Assembly: GCA_016218925.1 (NCBI GenBank)
Contig: JACRCR010000186.1
Span: forward strand, 1 to 53,420
Length of the DNA: 53,420 nt
Source of the DNA: Deltaproteobacteria bacterium
Lineage (GTDB): Bacteria > Desulfobacterota > Binatia > UBA1149 > CAITLU01
Direction of reading: 5' to 3'
Below, piece by piece: positions 32,795 to 42,170 of this stretch. Position 1 is the first letter of the stretch. Every line of letters starts with the position of its first letter. The notes below the pieces were generated by a model. It was not told where the DNA came from. It did no database searches and worked only from the letters and a program-made list of their open reading frames with translations. The position numbers and the translations under genes were made by a program.

Positions 32795-33781
32795 TCAACG
32801 CGAGGGTTCTCTGGTTACTCGCATCTGCGCGCGCGGATGGTGGCGGCGGTGTACCTCGCTCAGACGTCCTGTGGCGACGTGGGTGTAGATCTGCGTCGTC
32901 GTTATATCGGCGTGTCCGAGCAGTAGCTGGACCGAGCGCAGATCGGCTCCGCCTTCGAGAAGATGGGTCGCGAACGAGTGACGCAGCACGTGCGGCGAGA
33001 CTCGCTCGAGACCGGCCGCATCGGCGAGTCCGCGCAGTCGCTTCCAGAACCCCTGGCGGCTCAGCCGCTTGCCGGCCTGGCTCAGGAACAGCGCTCTTGC
33101 GCGCCCGAGCGGATCCAGAGCCGGACGGCCGCGTTCGAGGTACTCGCGCAGCGCTTCCTGAGCCGCGCGTCCAACCGGCACCGCCCGCTCCTTGGAGCCC
33201 TTCCCGACCACCGCCAGATAGCCCTGTTCCAGGTGCAACTCGGCAGCCGTCAGGCCCACCAGTTCCGAGACCCTCAGGCCGCAGCCATAGAGCAGTTCGA
33301 GCATCGCGCGGTCGCGCAGCAGCAACGGCGCGTCGCCCGCCGAGACCGCGAGCAGGCTCTCGATCTCGGTCGTGGCCAGTTGCTTGGGAATCGGCCGGCG
33401 GCGCCGGCCGGCGCGCAGATCGCGCACCGGACTCGACTCGAGCCGACCCTCGCGGACCAGAAACCTGAACAGACCACGAACCGCCGACAAGATCCTCGCG
33501 CGCGAGGACGGAGCCATGCCGCGCCGCTCGAGAGACTCGAGGAACGCGATCAGGTCGCCGCGATCGACCTGCGAAGGCTCGCTGCGCCCCCGCCCGCGCA
33601 TCACTTCGAGCAGCAGCCGCAGATCGTGGCCGTAGGCCTCGAGCGAGTTGCGCGCCAGGCCCTTCTCGGCAGCAAGATGATCGAGATACCCGTCTACGGC
33701 AGCCGCCAGTGGCAGTTCCCGCGAGCGCGCAGCGCCCGACCGGGCCCGTATCGTGTCCGACTTGCCGCGCGGCCGTTTCAA
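32795..33781 (-). CDS. xerD: Site-specific tyrosine recombinase XerD
   Basis: This 328-residue enzyme resolves chromosome dimers at dif, probably with a XerC partner elsewhere. The N-terminal SAM-like DNA-binding domain covers about 22-115. The catalytic residues are all present: Arg170 (GCGLRVSELVGL), Lys194 (VVGKGSKERAVPVG), His264/Arg267 (SPHVLRHSFATHLLEGGAD), His290 and Tyr299 (LLGHADITTTQIYTH). A 20-residue basic N-terminal extension precedes the domain. The start is TTG 33781, overlapping the glnD stop (TTGA). Location among housekeeping genes argues against an integron or phage integrase; XerC is the alternative name. Confidence 0.92.
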   Translation of the reverse strand: MKRPRGKSDTIRARSGAARSRELPLAAAVDGYLDHLAAEKGLARNSLEAYGHDLRLLLEVMRGRGRSEPSQVDRGDLIAFLESLERRGMAPSSRARILSAVRGLFRFLVREGRLESSPVRDLRAGRRRRPIPKQLATTEIESLLAVSAGDAPLLLRDRAMLELLYGCGLRVSELVGLTAAELHLEQGYLAVVGKGSKERAVPVGRAAQEALREYLERGRPALDPLGRARALFLSQAGKRLSRQGFWKRLRGLADAAGLERVSPHVLRHSFATHLLEGGADLRSVQLLLGHADITTTQIYTHVATGRLSEVHRRHHPRAQMRVTREPSR

Positions 33782-36519
33782 AACACCAACTCGGCCGGGG
33801 CCGGCGCCGCACGGCCCGCCGCCTCGTCGATCGTGATCGCGCGAACTATCGACGCACTGACCTGCTCGAGCGCGGCGGCATCCTCCACTTTGCGACGCTG
33901 GGAATCGGTGACGTAGAAGACGTCGAGCACTTCGTTGAGGTGGGTCGAGATCTTGGCCATGTGGATATCGAGCCCCAGCTTGACCATCTCGTTGACGATC
34001 AGGAAGAGCAGCGCCGGGCGGTCGGCGGCGTAGACGTCGACCACGGTGAATTCGCGCGACAGCGCGTTGTCGACCTCGACGCGGGCGTAGCCGCGCCGCG
34101 CGGTCTTGTCGCCGATGCGGCGCGTACGCCGGGTCAGCACCGACCGCACCAGTTCTTCGACATCGACGCTACCCGCGAAGACCTGCTCGAGCGTCGCTGC
34201 GACCTCTTCCCACAACCGCGCCAGTGCGCCCTCGACCTCGCCGGCAACGTATTCGATGCGGAAGACGTCGATCGCCCAGCCGCTCGAGGACGTGACCAGC
34301 CGCGCGCTCAGGATATTGAGGCCGTGGGCCGAAAGCGCGCCGACCATGTCACGGAACAGCCCGATCCGATCGTGCGCGCAGATCGTGAACTCGGTGAAGC
34401 CGCGCTCGGGAAAATGCTCGACACCGTGGCGGAACATCGCCGAGCCGACCGACTCGAACAGACGCCAGTGGTCGATGATCTTCTCGTCGGGGTTGCCCAG
34501 AAAGTACGAAGTCGGGAGCGTGTCGAGGAACAGTTCGAGTCTGCTGCGTTCGGCCTCACCGGCGGCCCGATCCAGGAGGCGCCGACGGGTGCGCTCCGCT
34601 CGGCTCTGCATGTCGGCCTGCGCGACCAGACCTTTGTCGAACACTTCGACGGCGCTGCGATAGAACTCGGCCAGAAGATGGTCCTTCCAACTGTTCCATA
34701 TCTGAGGTCCGACCGCTCGCATGTCCGCGAACGTCAGTAGGTACAGCAGCGTCAGGTGCTCGGCGGTGCCGACCTGACCGACGAAGTCCAGTACCAGGTC
34801 GGGGTCCTCGATGTCGCGCGTCTGGGCCAGCATCGACATGACGAGGTGGTTGCGAACCAGGAACTCGAGCGTGGCGCGGTCGTCCTCGTGCATCTGCAGG
34901 CGTTCGGCGATGTCGCGCACGATCACCGCACCGCGCTCGTCGTGATCGCCGCCGCCGTAGCCCTTGCCCAGGTCGTGAAACAGCATGGCCAGGAACAGCA
35001 GTTCCGGACGGTCGCAGTCGCGCATCGTCTGGGTCAGGAACGGGCTCTTCTCCTGATGCTCGCCGTCGCGCAGACCTTCGAGTTCGCGGATCCCGACCAG
35101 CGAGTGCTCGTCGACCGTGTAGACGTGGTAGTAGTCGTGCTGAACCATGCAGAACAGACGCCCGAACTCGGGGATCAGCCGCCCGAGCACACCGAGGCGG
35201 TTCATCTGCGCGAGGGCTTCGTAGACTCCCTCCTTTGCGCGCAGTATTTCGAACAGCGTCTGCACCGCAGGCCGCGACTGCGCCAACTCGGGGGTGAGCA
35301 GTTCGGCTTTCTGTCGCACCAGCTCGCGGGCCCGCGCCGAAAGCCGCACGTCGTGACGCTGGCAGTCGCGGAACACCGCGATCAGATTGACCGGGTCGGC
35401 GTCGATCGCCCGCTCCTCGACCACCAGCCGGTCGGCCACTACGGCGACGCCGCTGCGCAGCGTACGCTGTTTGACCAGACGCTCGAGCAGACCGGTGCGC
35501 TCGGGCGGAGCCAGCAAACGATCGACGATATCGTCGGTCGTGCGCGCCATCACCGCCGCGTGCTGGTAGTAGGCCCGAATGAACATGTCACCGGCGGTGT
35601 TGTTGCCCTCCGGCTGGTAACCGAAGCGCTCGCCGATGGCCTGCTGGCGCTCGAACGTCAGTTGTTCGGCCTTGCCCTGACTCAGAAAATGCAGCGCGCT
35701 GCGCGTGCGGAACAGGAACTCGCGCGCCGCGGCCAGTTCTTCGTACTCGCGGAGCGTAACGATGCCCTGCTCGCGCAGGCCCTCCAGATCGGCGACATCG
35801 CGCTTTACGCGGGCTATCCACAGCGCGGTATTGAAATCCCGCAGGCCACCCTGCCCTTCCTTGACGTTGGGCTCCAGGATGAATACCGAGCCACCGTTCT
35901 TCTCGATCCGCGTCCTGCTCTCCGCGAGCTTGGCGACGGTGAACGCCTCGACTTCGATCTCGCGCAATTTGCGTCGCACCGCGGTCTCGAATTCGCCGGC
36001 CAGTTCGGGGCTGCCGCACAGGTAGCGACCGTCGAGCAGCGCGGTCTTGATCGTCAGATCGCCCGAAGCGAGCGTCACGCATTCGGCCGCGCTGCGCACC
36101 GCGTGTCCGACCTGAAGGCGCGCGTCCCACAAGGTATAGAGCAACGATTCGGTGATCGTCTCGACGAACGGGGTGACGCCGCCCGAGTGCAGAACCAGAA
36201 GGTCGACGTCGGAGTGCGGGCACTGCTCGCGACGCCCGTAGCCGCCGAGCGCGAAAACCGCGCAATGCTGGCGCGTGCGGGCGTAACGCCTCGCGTAGCG
36301 CTCGATCGACGCGTCGAACAGGAAGCGGATCAGATGATCGAGACTCGCCGCCAGCCGCGTCACTGTGTCGATGCCGCTGGCGCCGGCCCAGTGCGCGGCT
36401 TCGAGTTCCTCGCGGACCGCAGTGACGTATTCGAGCGCGACGTTGGAGAGACGACCCCCCACACTGCCGGGGGCCGGCAGCAGCATCGCGGCTGAGGTTC
36501 CCGACTCGGGTGCCGCCAC
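33778..36519 (-). CDS. glnD: Bifunctional uridylyltransferase/uridylyl-removing enzyme GlnD
   Basis: This 913-residue nitrogen sensor adds UMP to and removes it from PII proteins in response to glutamine. In order it has a nucleotidyltransferase domain (LGGYGRREQCPHSDVDLLVL, about residues 88-110), the GlnE/GlnD linker (VKEGQGGLRDFNTALW), an HD domain for deuridylylation (LFHDLGKGYGGGDH, about 515) and two C-terminal ACT domains that sense glutamine (DRIGLFRDMVGAL and DRPALLFLIVNEM). All parts look intact. The start is GTG 36519 with GAGG close upstream. It is coupled to xerD by a TTGA overlap. No glnB or glnA is in the window. Confidence 0.96.
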   Translation of the reverse strand: MAAPESGTSAAMLLPAPGSVGGRLSNVALEYVTAVREELEAAHWAGASGIDTVTRLAASLDHLIRFLFDASIERYARRYARTRQHCAVFALGGYGRREQCPHSDVDLLVLHSGGVTPFVETITESLLYTLWDARLQVGHAVRSAAECVTLASGDLTIKTALLDGRYLCGSPELAGEFETAVRRKLREIEVEAFTVAKLAESRTRIEKNGGSVFILEPNVKEGQGGLRDFNTALWIARVKRDVADLEGLREQGIVTLREYEELAAAREFLFRTRSALHFLSQGKAEQLTFERQQAIGERFGYQPEGNNTAGDMFIRAYYQHAAVMARTTDDIVDRLLAPPERTGLLERLVKQRTLRSGVAVVADRLVVEERAIDADPVNLIAVFRDCQRHDVRLSARARELVRQKAELLTPELAQSRPAVQTLFEILRAKEGVYEALAQMNRLGVLGRLIPEFGRLFCMVQHDYYHVYTVDEHSLVGIRELEGLRDGEHQEKSPFLTQTMRDCDRPELLFLAMLFHDLGKGYGGGDHDERGAVIVRDIAERLQMHEDDRATLEFLVRNHLVMSMLAQTRDIEDPDLVLDFVGQVGTAEHLTLLYLLTFADMRAVGPQIWNSWKDHLLAEFYRSAVEVFDKGLVAQADMQSRAERTRRRLLDRAAGEAERSRLELFLDTLPTSYFLGNPDEKIIDHWRLFESVGSAMFRHGVEHFPERGFTEFTICAHDRIGLFRDMVGALSAHGLNILSARLVTSSSGWAIDVFRIEYVAGEVEGALARLWEEVAATLEQVFAGSVDVEELVRSVLTRRTRRIGDKTARRGYARVEVDNALSREFTVVDVYAADRPALLFLIVNEMVKLGLDIHMAKISTHLNEVLDVFYVTDSQRRKVEDAAALEQVSASIVRAITIDEAAGRAAPAPAELVF

Positions 36520-36541
36520 GCCTCAGACCCTCACCGGGGTT

Positions 36542-37813
36542 TCAAAGAGTGCCAGGTTTGGCCTCGCCCGCCAGATAACGCTGGATTCCGCGAAAGATGC
36601 CCTCGGCGACCTGGTCGCGATAGACGGTCGAGTGAATGCGGAGCCCTTCTTCACGGTGCGTCAGGAACGCGGCCTCGACCAGCACACTGGGGACGTCGAT
36701 ATCTTCGAGCACGAAGAACCGTCCATCCTTGACGCCGAGGTCGCGAATCGCTTCATAGCGCATCCCCAGATTGCGCACCAGTTCCGCCTGGATATTGCGC
36801 GCCAGTCTCTTCGAGTCGGCTTGCACGAGCGACGCGGCGGCCGGACCTGAAGCGCGCAGCGGTCGGGCGCCTGCGGCGCGACCGCGCCCGTGCCGTCCGT
36901 TCTCTTCTCGCACCAAGCGGCGCGTGGCGCGGTCGGCGCCGCTGCCGCGTGGGGACTCGGGACCCGAGTGATAGTAGGTTTCGATGCCGCTGGCGGCGGT
37001 GTTGACGCTCGCGTTGGCGTGGATCGAGACGAACAGCTCGGCGCCCCAGCGCGCGGCCGTCGCTCTGCGGTCGGCGAGCGAAACGAACACGTCCTCGCTG
37101 CGCGTCATCAGCACTTCGACGCCGAGCCTGCGACGCAGTCGATCGGCAACGCGGCTGGCCAGATCGAGCACGATGTCCTTCTCCCACTCGCCGTGCCTGG
37201 CCTGGGCGCCCGGATCCTTGCCGCCGTGTCCCGGATCGAGCACGATCAAGCGCCGGGCCGTGACGCTCTGGCGCGAGGGCGCAGGCTTGGCGCGAACCGG
37301 TTTCGCCGGCGCCGGCGCCGCGGTCGTGGGCGTGATCGGCGCTGGCCGTGGCGTGACCGGCTCTGACGGGGAAACGACGCGCGCCGAGGACGGCGCGGCG
37401 GTCGCGTCGGTCAACCGAATCTCGAGGCGTGCAGGGTTTTCGAAGGTCTGTACGCTCGCGCTGACCGCCTTGGCCAGATCCAGCAGCAACCGCACCGAAC
37501 CCGAGCCGCTGTCGCCGACCACGACCACCCCGCGCACACGCGAGTCGTCGACCGGAAGAACCCTGGCAGCACGCTCGCCGAGCGTCGCGTCGTCGATCTC
37601 GACTACGAAGAGCAGGCCGTCGCGCCGCGTTTGGCTGCGCCCGTGAACCGGCGCCGACGCGTCGCACTCGACCACTATCTCGGTAACACCGGCGGAGCTG
37701 TGGCTGCGCAGCGAGCGCACGACCGCCGCCTCACAAACCGAGGTCGTCGCCGAGAAAAGAACTATGCTCCCGAGAACGAAGGCCGGGAGCGCAGGTCTTT
37801 GTGACCCTCGCAC
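36542..37813 (-). CDS. amiC: N-acetylmuramoyl-L-alanine amidase with AMIN domain (AmiC-like)
   Basis: This 423-residue exported hydrolase cleaves the amide between MurNAc and the peptide stem, typically at division. Residues about 1-30 are an export signal (ALPAFVLGSIVLFSATTSVCEA). Residues about 32-130 are an AMIN peptidoglycan- or septum-targeting domain. A Pro/Ala-rich linker follows, and about 185-415 is Amidase_3. Its zinc and catalytic residues are LDPGHGGKDPGA, GEWEKDIVLDL, VSIHANAS and SVLVEAAFLTH. An R/G-rich loop occurs before the last third. The start at GTG 37813 follows GAGGAGG by 8 bases; earlier in-frame starts would run into mutS. amiA or amiB are equally possible names. Confidence 0.9.
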   Translation of the reverse strand: MRGSQRPALPAFVLGSIVLFSATTSVCEAAVVRSLRSHSSAGVTEIVVECDASAPVHGRSQTRRDGLLFVVEIDDATLGERAARVLPVDDSRVRGVVVVGDSGSGSVRLLLDLAKAVSASVQTFENPARLEIRLTDATAAPSSARVVSPSEPVTPRPAPITPTTAAPAPAKPVRAKPAPSRQSVTARRLIVLDPGHGGKDPGAQARHGEWEKDIVLDLASRVADRLRRRLGVEVLMTRSEDVFVSLADRRATAARWGAELFVSIHANASVNTAASGIETYYHSGPESPRGSGADRATRRLVREENGRHGRGRAAGARPLRASGPAAASLVQADSKRLARNIQAELVRNLGMRYEAIRDLGVKDGRFFVLEDIDVPSVLVEAAFLTHREEGLRIHSTVYRDQVAEGIFRGIQRYLAGEAKPGTL

Positions 37814-37850
37814 GTCCACCACCTCCTCACCTTCCTGCGCCGGACTCGGA

Positions 37851-40478
37851 TTATTGCGCGGACCTCGCTTCGGCCACAAGGCGCGCGAGCATATTGAGAG
37901 CCTCCAGCGGGCTGAGCGAGTCCACATCCAGAGCAGCCAAGCGCTCGGTGATCGCGTCGCCGCTTGCTTCGTGGACCGCGCCAGCCTGCGCGACAGGCCT
38001 GAAAAGACTTAGTTGCCCGCTACTTGCGCCGCCGATTCCTTCGCCGCTCTCGAAACGGGCCAAAATTGTACGGGCCTTGTCGATCACCTTGTCGGGAACC
38101 CCGGCCAGCCGCGCCACCTCGATCCCGTAGCTGCCGCTGGTGGGCCCGGCGGCGATCCGGTACAGGAACAGCACGCTGCCCTTGTAGCGGCGTACCGCCA
38201 CCGAGAAGTTCTCGACTCCGTCGTGCTCGCCCTCCAGGGCGGCCAGTTCGTGGTAGTGCGTCGCGAACAGGGTCTTGACGCGCGCCTCCAGCATCGCTTC
38301 GGCAACCGCCCAGGCGATCGAGATCCCGTCGAACGTCGAGGTCCCGCGCCCGATCTCGTCGAGCACCACCAGGCTGCGCTCGCTCATGCCGCGCAGGATC
38401 GCCGCGGTCTCCGACATCTCCACCATGAAAGTGGACTGCCCGGCTGCAAGATTGTCGCTGGCGCCGATGCGGGTGAAGATTCGATCCACCAGCGGCACCC
38501 GCGCCGACGTAGCCGGCACGAACGAGCCGCAATGGGCGAGCAGCACCAGCAGCGCGACCTGACGCAGATAGGTGGACTTGCCGGCCATGTTGGGCCCGGT
38601 GATCACCATCAGCAGGCGGCTGTCGTCGCCGAGACGGCAATCGTTCGGAACGAACGACGAACCGAGCCTGGCTTCGACCACCGGATGACGGGCACCGACG
38701 ATGTCGAGTTCACTGCCGTCGTGGATTTCGGGCCGCACGTAGCCGCGTTGATGCGCTGTTTCGGCCAGACCCGCCAGCGCATCGAGCGCCGCCGCCGCCG
38801 CCGCGCTACGTCCCAGGCTCGCCTGCAACGGTACCAGCGCGGCCGTCAGTTCTTCGAACAGGTGGGTCTCGAGAGTCACCAGCCGCTCTTCGGCACCGAG
38901 CACCTCGTTCTCGCGCGTCTTCAGCTCCGGCGTGATGTAGCGCTCGGCGTTGGCGACCGTCTGCTTGCGCGTGTACGAGATCGGCACCAGGTGCTGGTTG
39001 CTGCGCGTGATCTCGATGTAATAGCCGAACACCTTGTTGAAGCCGACCTTGAGCGAGCCGATGCCGGTGCGCGCGCGCTCTTCGGTTTCGAACGCCGCGA
39101 TCCACCCCTTGCCGTCGCGGCTGATCGTGCGCAGCCGATCGACTTCGGCGTGAAAACCTTCGCGGATGACCGAGCCCTTGCGCAGCAGCGCCGGCGGTTC
39201 GTCGACCAGCGTTCGCACGACTTGCTCGCGCGCCTTCGGAAGATCGTCGAGCGCCGCCGCGTACGACGACAGCGCCGCCGCTGCTTGCGGCCGATCCAGC
39301 AACAGACTGCGCAGCGTCGCCACTGCCGCCAGCGCATCGGCCAGCCGCAGGATGTCGCGCGGCCCGGCGGTGCCGGCGCCGATGCGCCCGAGCAGACGCT
39401 CGAGGTCGCCGATCCGGCGCAGCGCTTCGCGAACGTCGGCGCGAAGTTCGTAGTTCTCGACCAGCGCCTCCACCGCATCCAGGCGGGTACCGATCGCCGC
39501 CGCGTCCCTGAGCGGACGCACCAGCCAGGCCCTCAGCAGGCGCTTGCCCATTCCGGTGCTGCAGCGATCCAGCACCGAGACCAGACTCCCCCGCGCGGTG
39601 CCGTCGTAGGACTCGAGCAATTCGAGATTGCGGCGCGTGGCCGCGTCCAGGTGCAGATAGGCCGCGGTGTCGTAGGCCTCGGGCGCGCGCAGATGCGCGA
39701 TGCGCCCTCCCTGGGTGGCCGCCACGTAGGCAACCAGCAGCGCGTGCGCGTCGCCAGCGACGCTCGTCGTGGCCTCGCTCGGGTCACTGGCGCGCCGCCG
39801 CAGATCGCCGCGTGCCAGATCGGCCCCGGCAAACGCGGAGGTCTCGCCGACCAGGCAGCGCGGCAGCACTCGCCGCAGCCCCTCGACGAACTCGGCAGGG
39901 CTTCCCGCGGGTACCACGATCTCGCTCGGACCGGCCGCTTCGAGTTCTTCGTGCAACTCGGGGAGTGTCGCCACGTGGGTCGTATGCAGCTCCCCGGTCG
40001 AGAAATCCGTCACCGCCAGGCCGAAGCGACCCGGCGCGCCGACCACCGCTGCCAGATAGTTGGACCGCTCGGGCGCGAGCGTTTCCTCGTCCAGATTGGT
40101 TCCGGGCGATATCACGCGCGTGACCTCGCGCCGCACGATCGCGCCACTGCTCCCGGGAAACTCGATCTGCTCGCAGATCGCGACCTTCTGTCCCGCTTCC
40201 ATCAGCCTGGCCACGTAAGGCCGCACCGCGTGATACGGAAACCCGCACATCGGAATCGGGTACTCGTCGTTGCGGTTGCGCGACGTCAGCGTGAGGTCGA
40301 GCAGCTCGGCGGCCTTCTCGGCGTCCTCGAAGAACATCTCGTAGAAGTCGCCCATGCGGAAGAACACCAGCGCGTCGGGATGGGCGCGCTTGACCTCCAG
40401 GTACTGCTGCATCGCCGGCGTCAGCTTGACGCCCTTGTGCGTGGTCACCGGCGCTTTGCGGGGTTCTTCTTCGGACAT
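37851..40478 (-). CDS. mutS: DNA mismatch repair protein MutS
   Basis: This 875-residue protein recognises mismatches and small loops. The mismatch-contacting motif GDFYEMF lies in domain I. The connector, core and clamp domains follow, and the ATPase has Walker A (ITGPNMAGKSTYLRQVALL) and Walker B with the signature LVVLDEIGRGTSTFDGISIAWA. The C-terminal helix-turn-helix tail (LDVDSLSPLEALNMLARL) is present, so it is complete. ATG 40478. mutL is not in the window. Neighbours are the amidase (37-base gap) and the VWA protein (19-base gap). Confidence 0.98.
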   Translation of the reverse strand: MSEEEPRKAPVTTHKGVKLTPAMQQYLEVKRAHPDALVFFRMGDFYEMFFEDAEKAAELLDLTLTSRNRNDEYPIPMCGFPYHAVRPYVARLMEAGQKVAICEQIEFPGSSGAIVRREVTRVISPGTNLDEETLAPERSNYLAAVVGAPGRFGLAVTDFSTGELHTTHVATLPELHEELEAAGPSEIVVPAGSPAEFVEGLRRVLPRCLVGETSAFAGADLARGDLRRRASDPSEATTSVAGDAHALLVAYVAATQGGRIAHLRAPEAYDTAAYLHLDAATRRNLELLESYDGTARGSLVSVLDRCSTGMGKRLLRAWLVRPLRDAAAIGTRLDAVEALVENYELRADVREALRRIGDLERLLGRIGAGTAGPRDILRLADALAAVATLRSLLLDRPQAAAALSSYAAALDDLPKAREQVVRTLVDEPPALLRKGSVIREGFHAEVDRLRTISRDGKGWIAAFETEERARTGIGSLKVGFNKVFGYYIEITRSNQHLVPISYTRKQTVANAERYITPELKTRENEVLGAEERLVTLETHLFEELTAALVPLQASLGRSAAAAAALDALAGLAETAHQRGYVRPEIHDGSELDIVGARHPVVEARLGSSFVPNDCRLGDDSRLLMVITGPNMAGKSTYLRQVALLVLLAHCGSFVPATSARVPLVDRIFTRIGASDNLAAGQSTFMVEMSETAAILRGMSERSLVVLDEIGRGTSTFDGISIAWAVAEAMLEARVKTLFATHYHELAALEGEHDGVENFSVAVRRYKGSVLFLYRIAAGPTSGSYGIEVARLAGVPDKVIDKARTILARFESGEGIGGASSGQLSLFRPVAQAGAVHEASGDAITERLAALDVDSLSPLEALNMLARLVAEARSAQ

Positions 40479-40497
40479 TTCCAGGTTCCGTTGGCGG

Positions 40498-42162
40498 TCA
40501 CACGACCTTGCGCCGCCGCGCGACGTAGTCGACCAGCAGGAAGCGCCCGAGATGGTCGGGCGTAGTGTAGAAGGCGCGGCCCTTGTTGATCGAGGTCATC
40601 TTCTGCACGAACGCGCGCAGCGGCGGGCTGTCGTCGAGCATGAAGGTGTTGATGCGTATCCCGCGCCTGGTCACCTCCTGCACTTCCCTGAGTGTTTCGA
40701 CCGTCGCGCGCGAGGAGAGACCGCCGACGGTCATCGGCCATTCGCAGTACAGGCGCCCGCCGCTGAAGTAGGCGGTCGGCTGGCCGTCGGTGATCACCAG
40801 CAGTTGCTGAGTGGCGGCCGGATGGCGCGCCAGCAGCGCGGCGCCCAGATGCAGTCCGTCTTGAAGATTGGTGAACGGGTCGCCGACATTCCATGTGACC
40901 TCGGCGAGATCGGCGGGCCTCAGTTCCACCGCCCTGGTGTAGAAGCCGACCAGGCCGAAATAATCTCGCGGGAAGCGCGTGCGCATCAGCGTTTCCATCG
41001 CCAGCGCGACCTTCTTGGCCGCCGCGAAGCGTCCCTCCCAGCTCATCGACCAGCTCATGTCCAGCAGCAGCACCGTCGAGGTCCGTGTGCTGCGCCAGGT
41101 CTCGCGCACGTGAAGGTCCTGCGGTGCCAGTCTCACCCTGGGCGCGGCGGCCACACCACGCGATCGCGCTGCCTTCGCCGTCTGCGACGCGGCGGCGTCA
41201 CGCGCGACAACCGTCTTGCCCGCGGCCTCGCGCAACAACGCCGCGCGCAAGGTGGCGGCGACGTCGATGTGGAGCGGGTCGCCGAAAGCGTAGGGATGTA
41301 CCTGCTCGGTCATGGTCTCGCTGGCGCCGGCCCGGCGTGTGTCGTGACGGCCCGAAGAATCGGCGAGCAGGTCGGCAAGGATCTCGCGCAATGCGACTTG
41401 CCCGAGGCGCCGCGCCCCCTTCGGCGTCAGCACGCTGCGGCCGCCCTTGCGCACGACGTAACCGGCCTCGATCAGGGCGCGCATCGCCTGGCTCGAGCGC
41501 TCGACGTCCCCGGCGAACTCGCGCCCGAGCAGTCCCTCCAGTGCCTGGCCGTCGATGGAGTCGAAGTCGCGTTCGCGAAGCGCGCGTTCGATCTCGCGCA
41601 AACCTTCGAAGCGACTCATCAGTTCGAGGGTTTCCTCGAAGTCGAGGTCGCGCGGCCCCTGGAACTGTTCGCGAAAACGGCGCTGGAAGCGATCGACGCG
41701 CCGGATGTCGTCGCTTCGTTCGGACAGTTCCTCGAAGGCGCGACGCGCGTCCTCGTCCGCGAAAGTCCAGCGCTCGAGTTGTTCGAGCGCCTCCTCCAGC
41801 ACCCGCGAGAGTCGCCCCAGCTGCGCGCTTCGCTCGCGCGAGGACGGCGAGGTCGGCTGGTGCTCGAGCGCTTCCTGTTCCATGCCCACGATGTCGTCGA
41901 CGTCGTTCCACGGCTGCTCGAGCGAGTGCTCCAGGTTGAATTCGTCGTAGAGTCTGGCGATCCGTTCACGCACCTGGCGCAGCAACTCGTCGATGCCGCG
42001 CAGCTCGAGGCCCTCGGCGTCCGACCCCTCGCGCAGCAGCCGGTCGAGCGCCTCGTCGACGTCGTCGCAGCGGCCGAGGTATTCGGCGAGCTCGTCGAAC
42101 AGCGCGTCGGGATCGAGCAAGACGCGCTGGGTTCCGTCCCAGATGGTGTAACGGGTGCGCAC
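40498..42162 (-). CDS. VWA (von Willebrand A) domain protein, partner of the adjacent AAA ATPase
   Basis: This is a 554-residue cytoplasmic protein. The N-terminal about 330 residues are helical and highly charged (Glu/Arg-rich, with coiled-coil character). The C-terminal VWA domain has a complete metal site: DMSWSMS (DxSxS, about residue 378), Thr in PFTNLQDGL and Asp in ITDGQP. This layout is that of Mg-chelatase subunit D-like or YehP-type proteins that work with a MoxR/ChlI-like ATPase, here encoded 8 bases upstream. The frame extends to 42261, but GTG 42162 avoids a long overlap; its ribosome site is weak. The substrate of the pair is unknown. Chelatase function is unlikely, since no tetrapyrrole genes are present. 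Confidence 0.82.
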   Translation of the reverse strand: MRTRYTIWDGTQRVLLDPDALFDELAEYLGRCDDVDEALDRLLREGSDAEGLELRGIDELLRQVRERIARLYDEFNLEHSLEQPWNDVDDIVGMEQEALEHQPTSPSSRERSAQLGRLSRVLEEALEQLERWTFADEDARRAFEELSERSDDIRRVDRFQRRFREQFQGPRDLDFEETLELMSRFEGLREIERALRERDFDSIDGQALEGLLGREFAGDVERSSQAMRALIEAGYVVRKGGRSVLTPKGARRLGQVALREILADLLADSSGRHDTRRAGASETMTEQVHPYAFGDPLHIDVAATLRAALLREAAGKTVVARDAAASQTAKAARSRGVAAAPRVRLAPQDLHVRETWRSTRTSTVLLLDMSWSMSWEGRFAAAKKVALAMETLMRTRFPRDYFGLVGFYTRAVELRPADLAEVTWNVGDPFTNLQDGLHLGAALLARHPAATQQLLVITDGQPTAYFSGGRLYCEWPMTVGGLSSRATVETLREVQEVTRRGIRINTFMLDDSPPLRAFVQKMTSINKGRAFYTTPDHLGRFLLVDYVARRRKVV

Positions 42163-42170
42163 GATCCGCG

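Noticed and set aside
32795-33781. Phage or integron integrase marking a mobile element
   Set aside because: No attachment repeats, cargo or phage genes; it sits translationally coupled to glnD among housekeeping genes, as expected for XerC/XerD.
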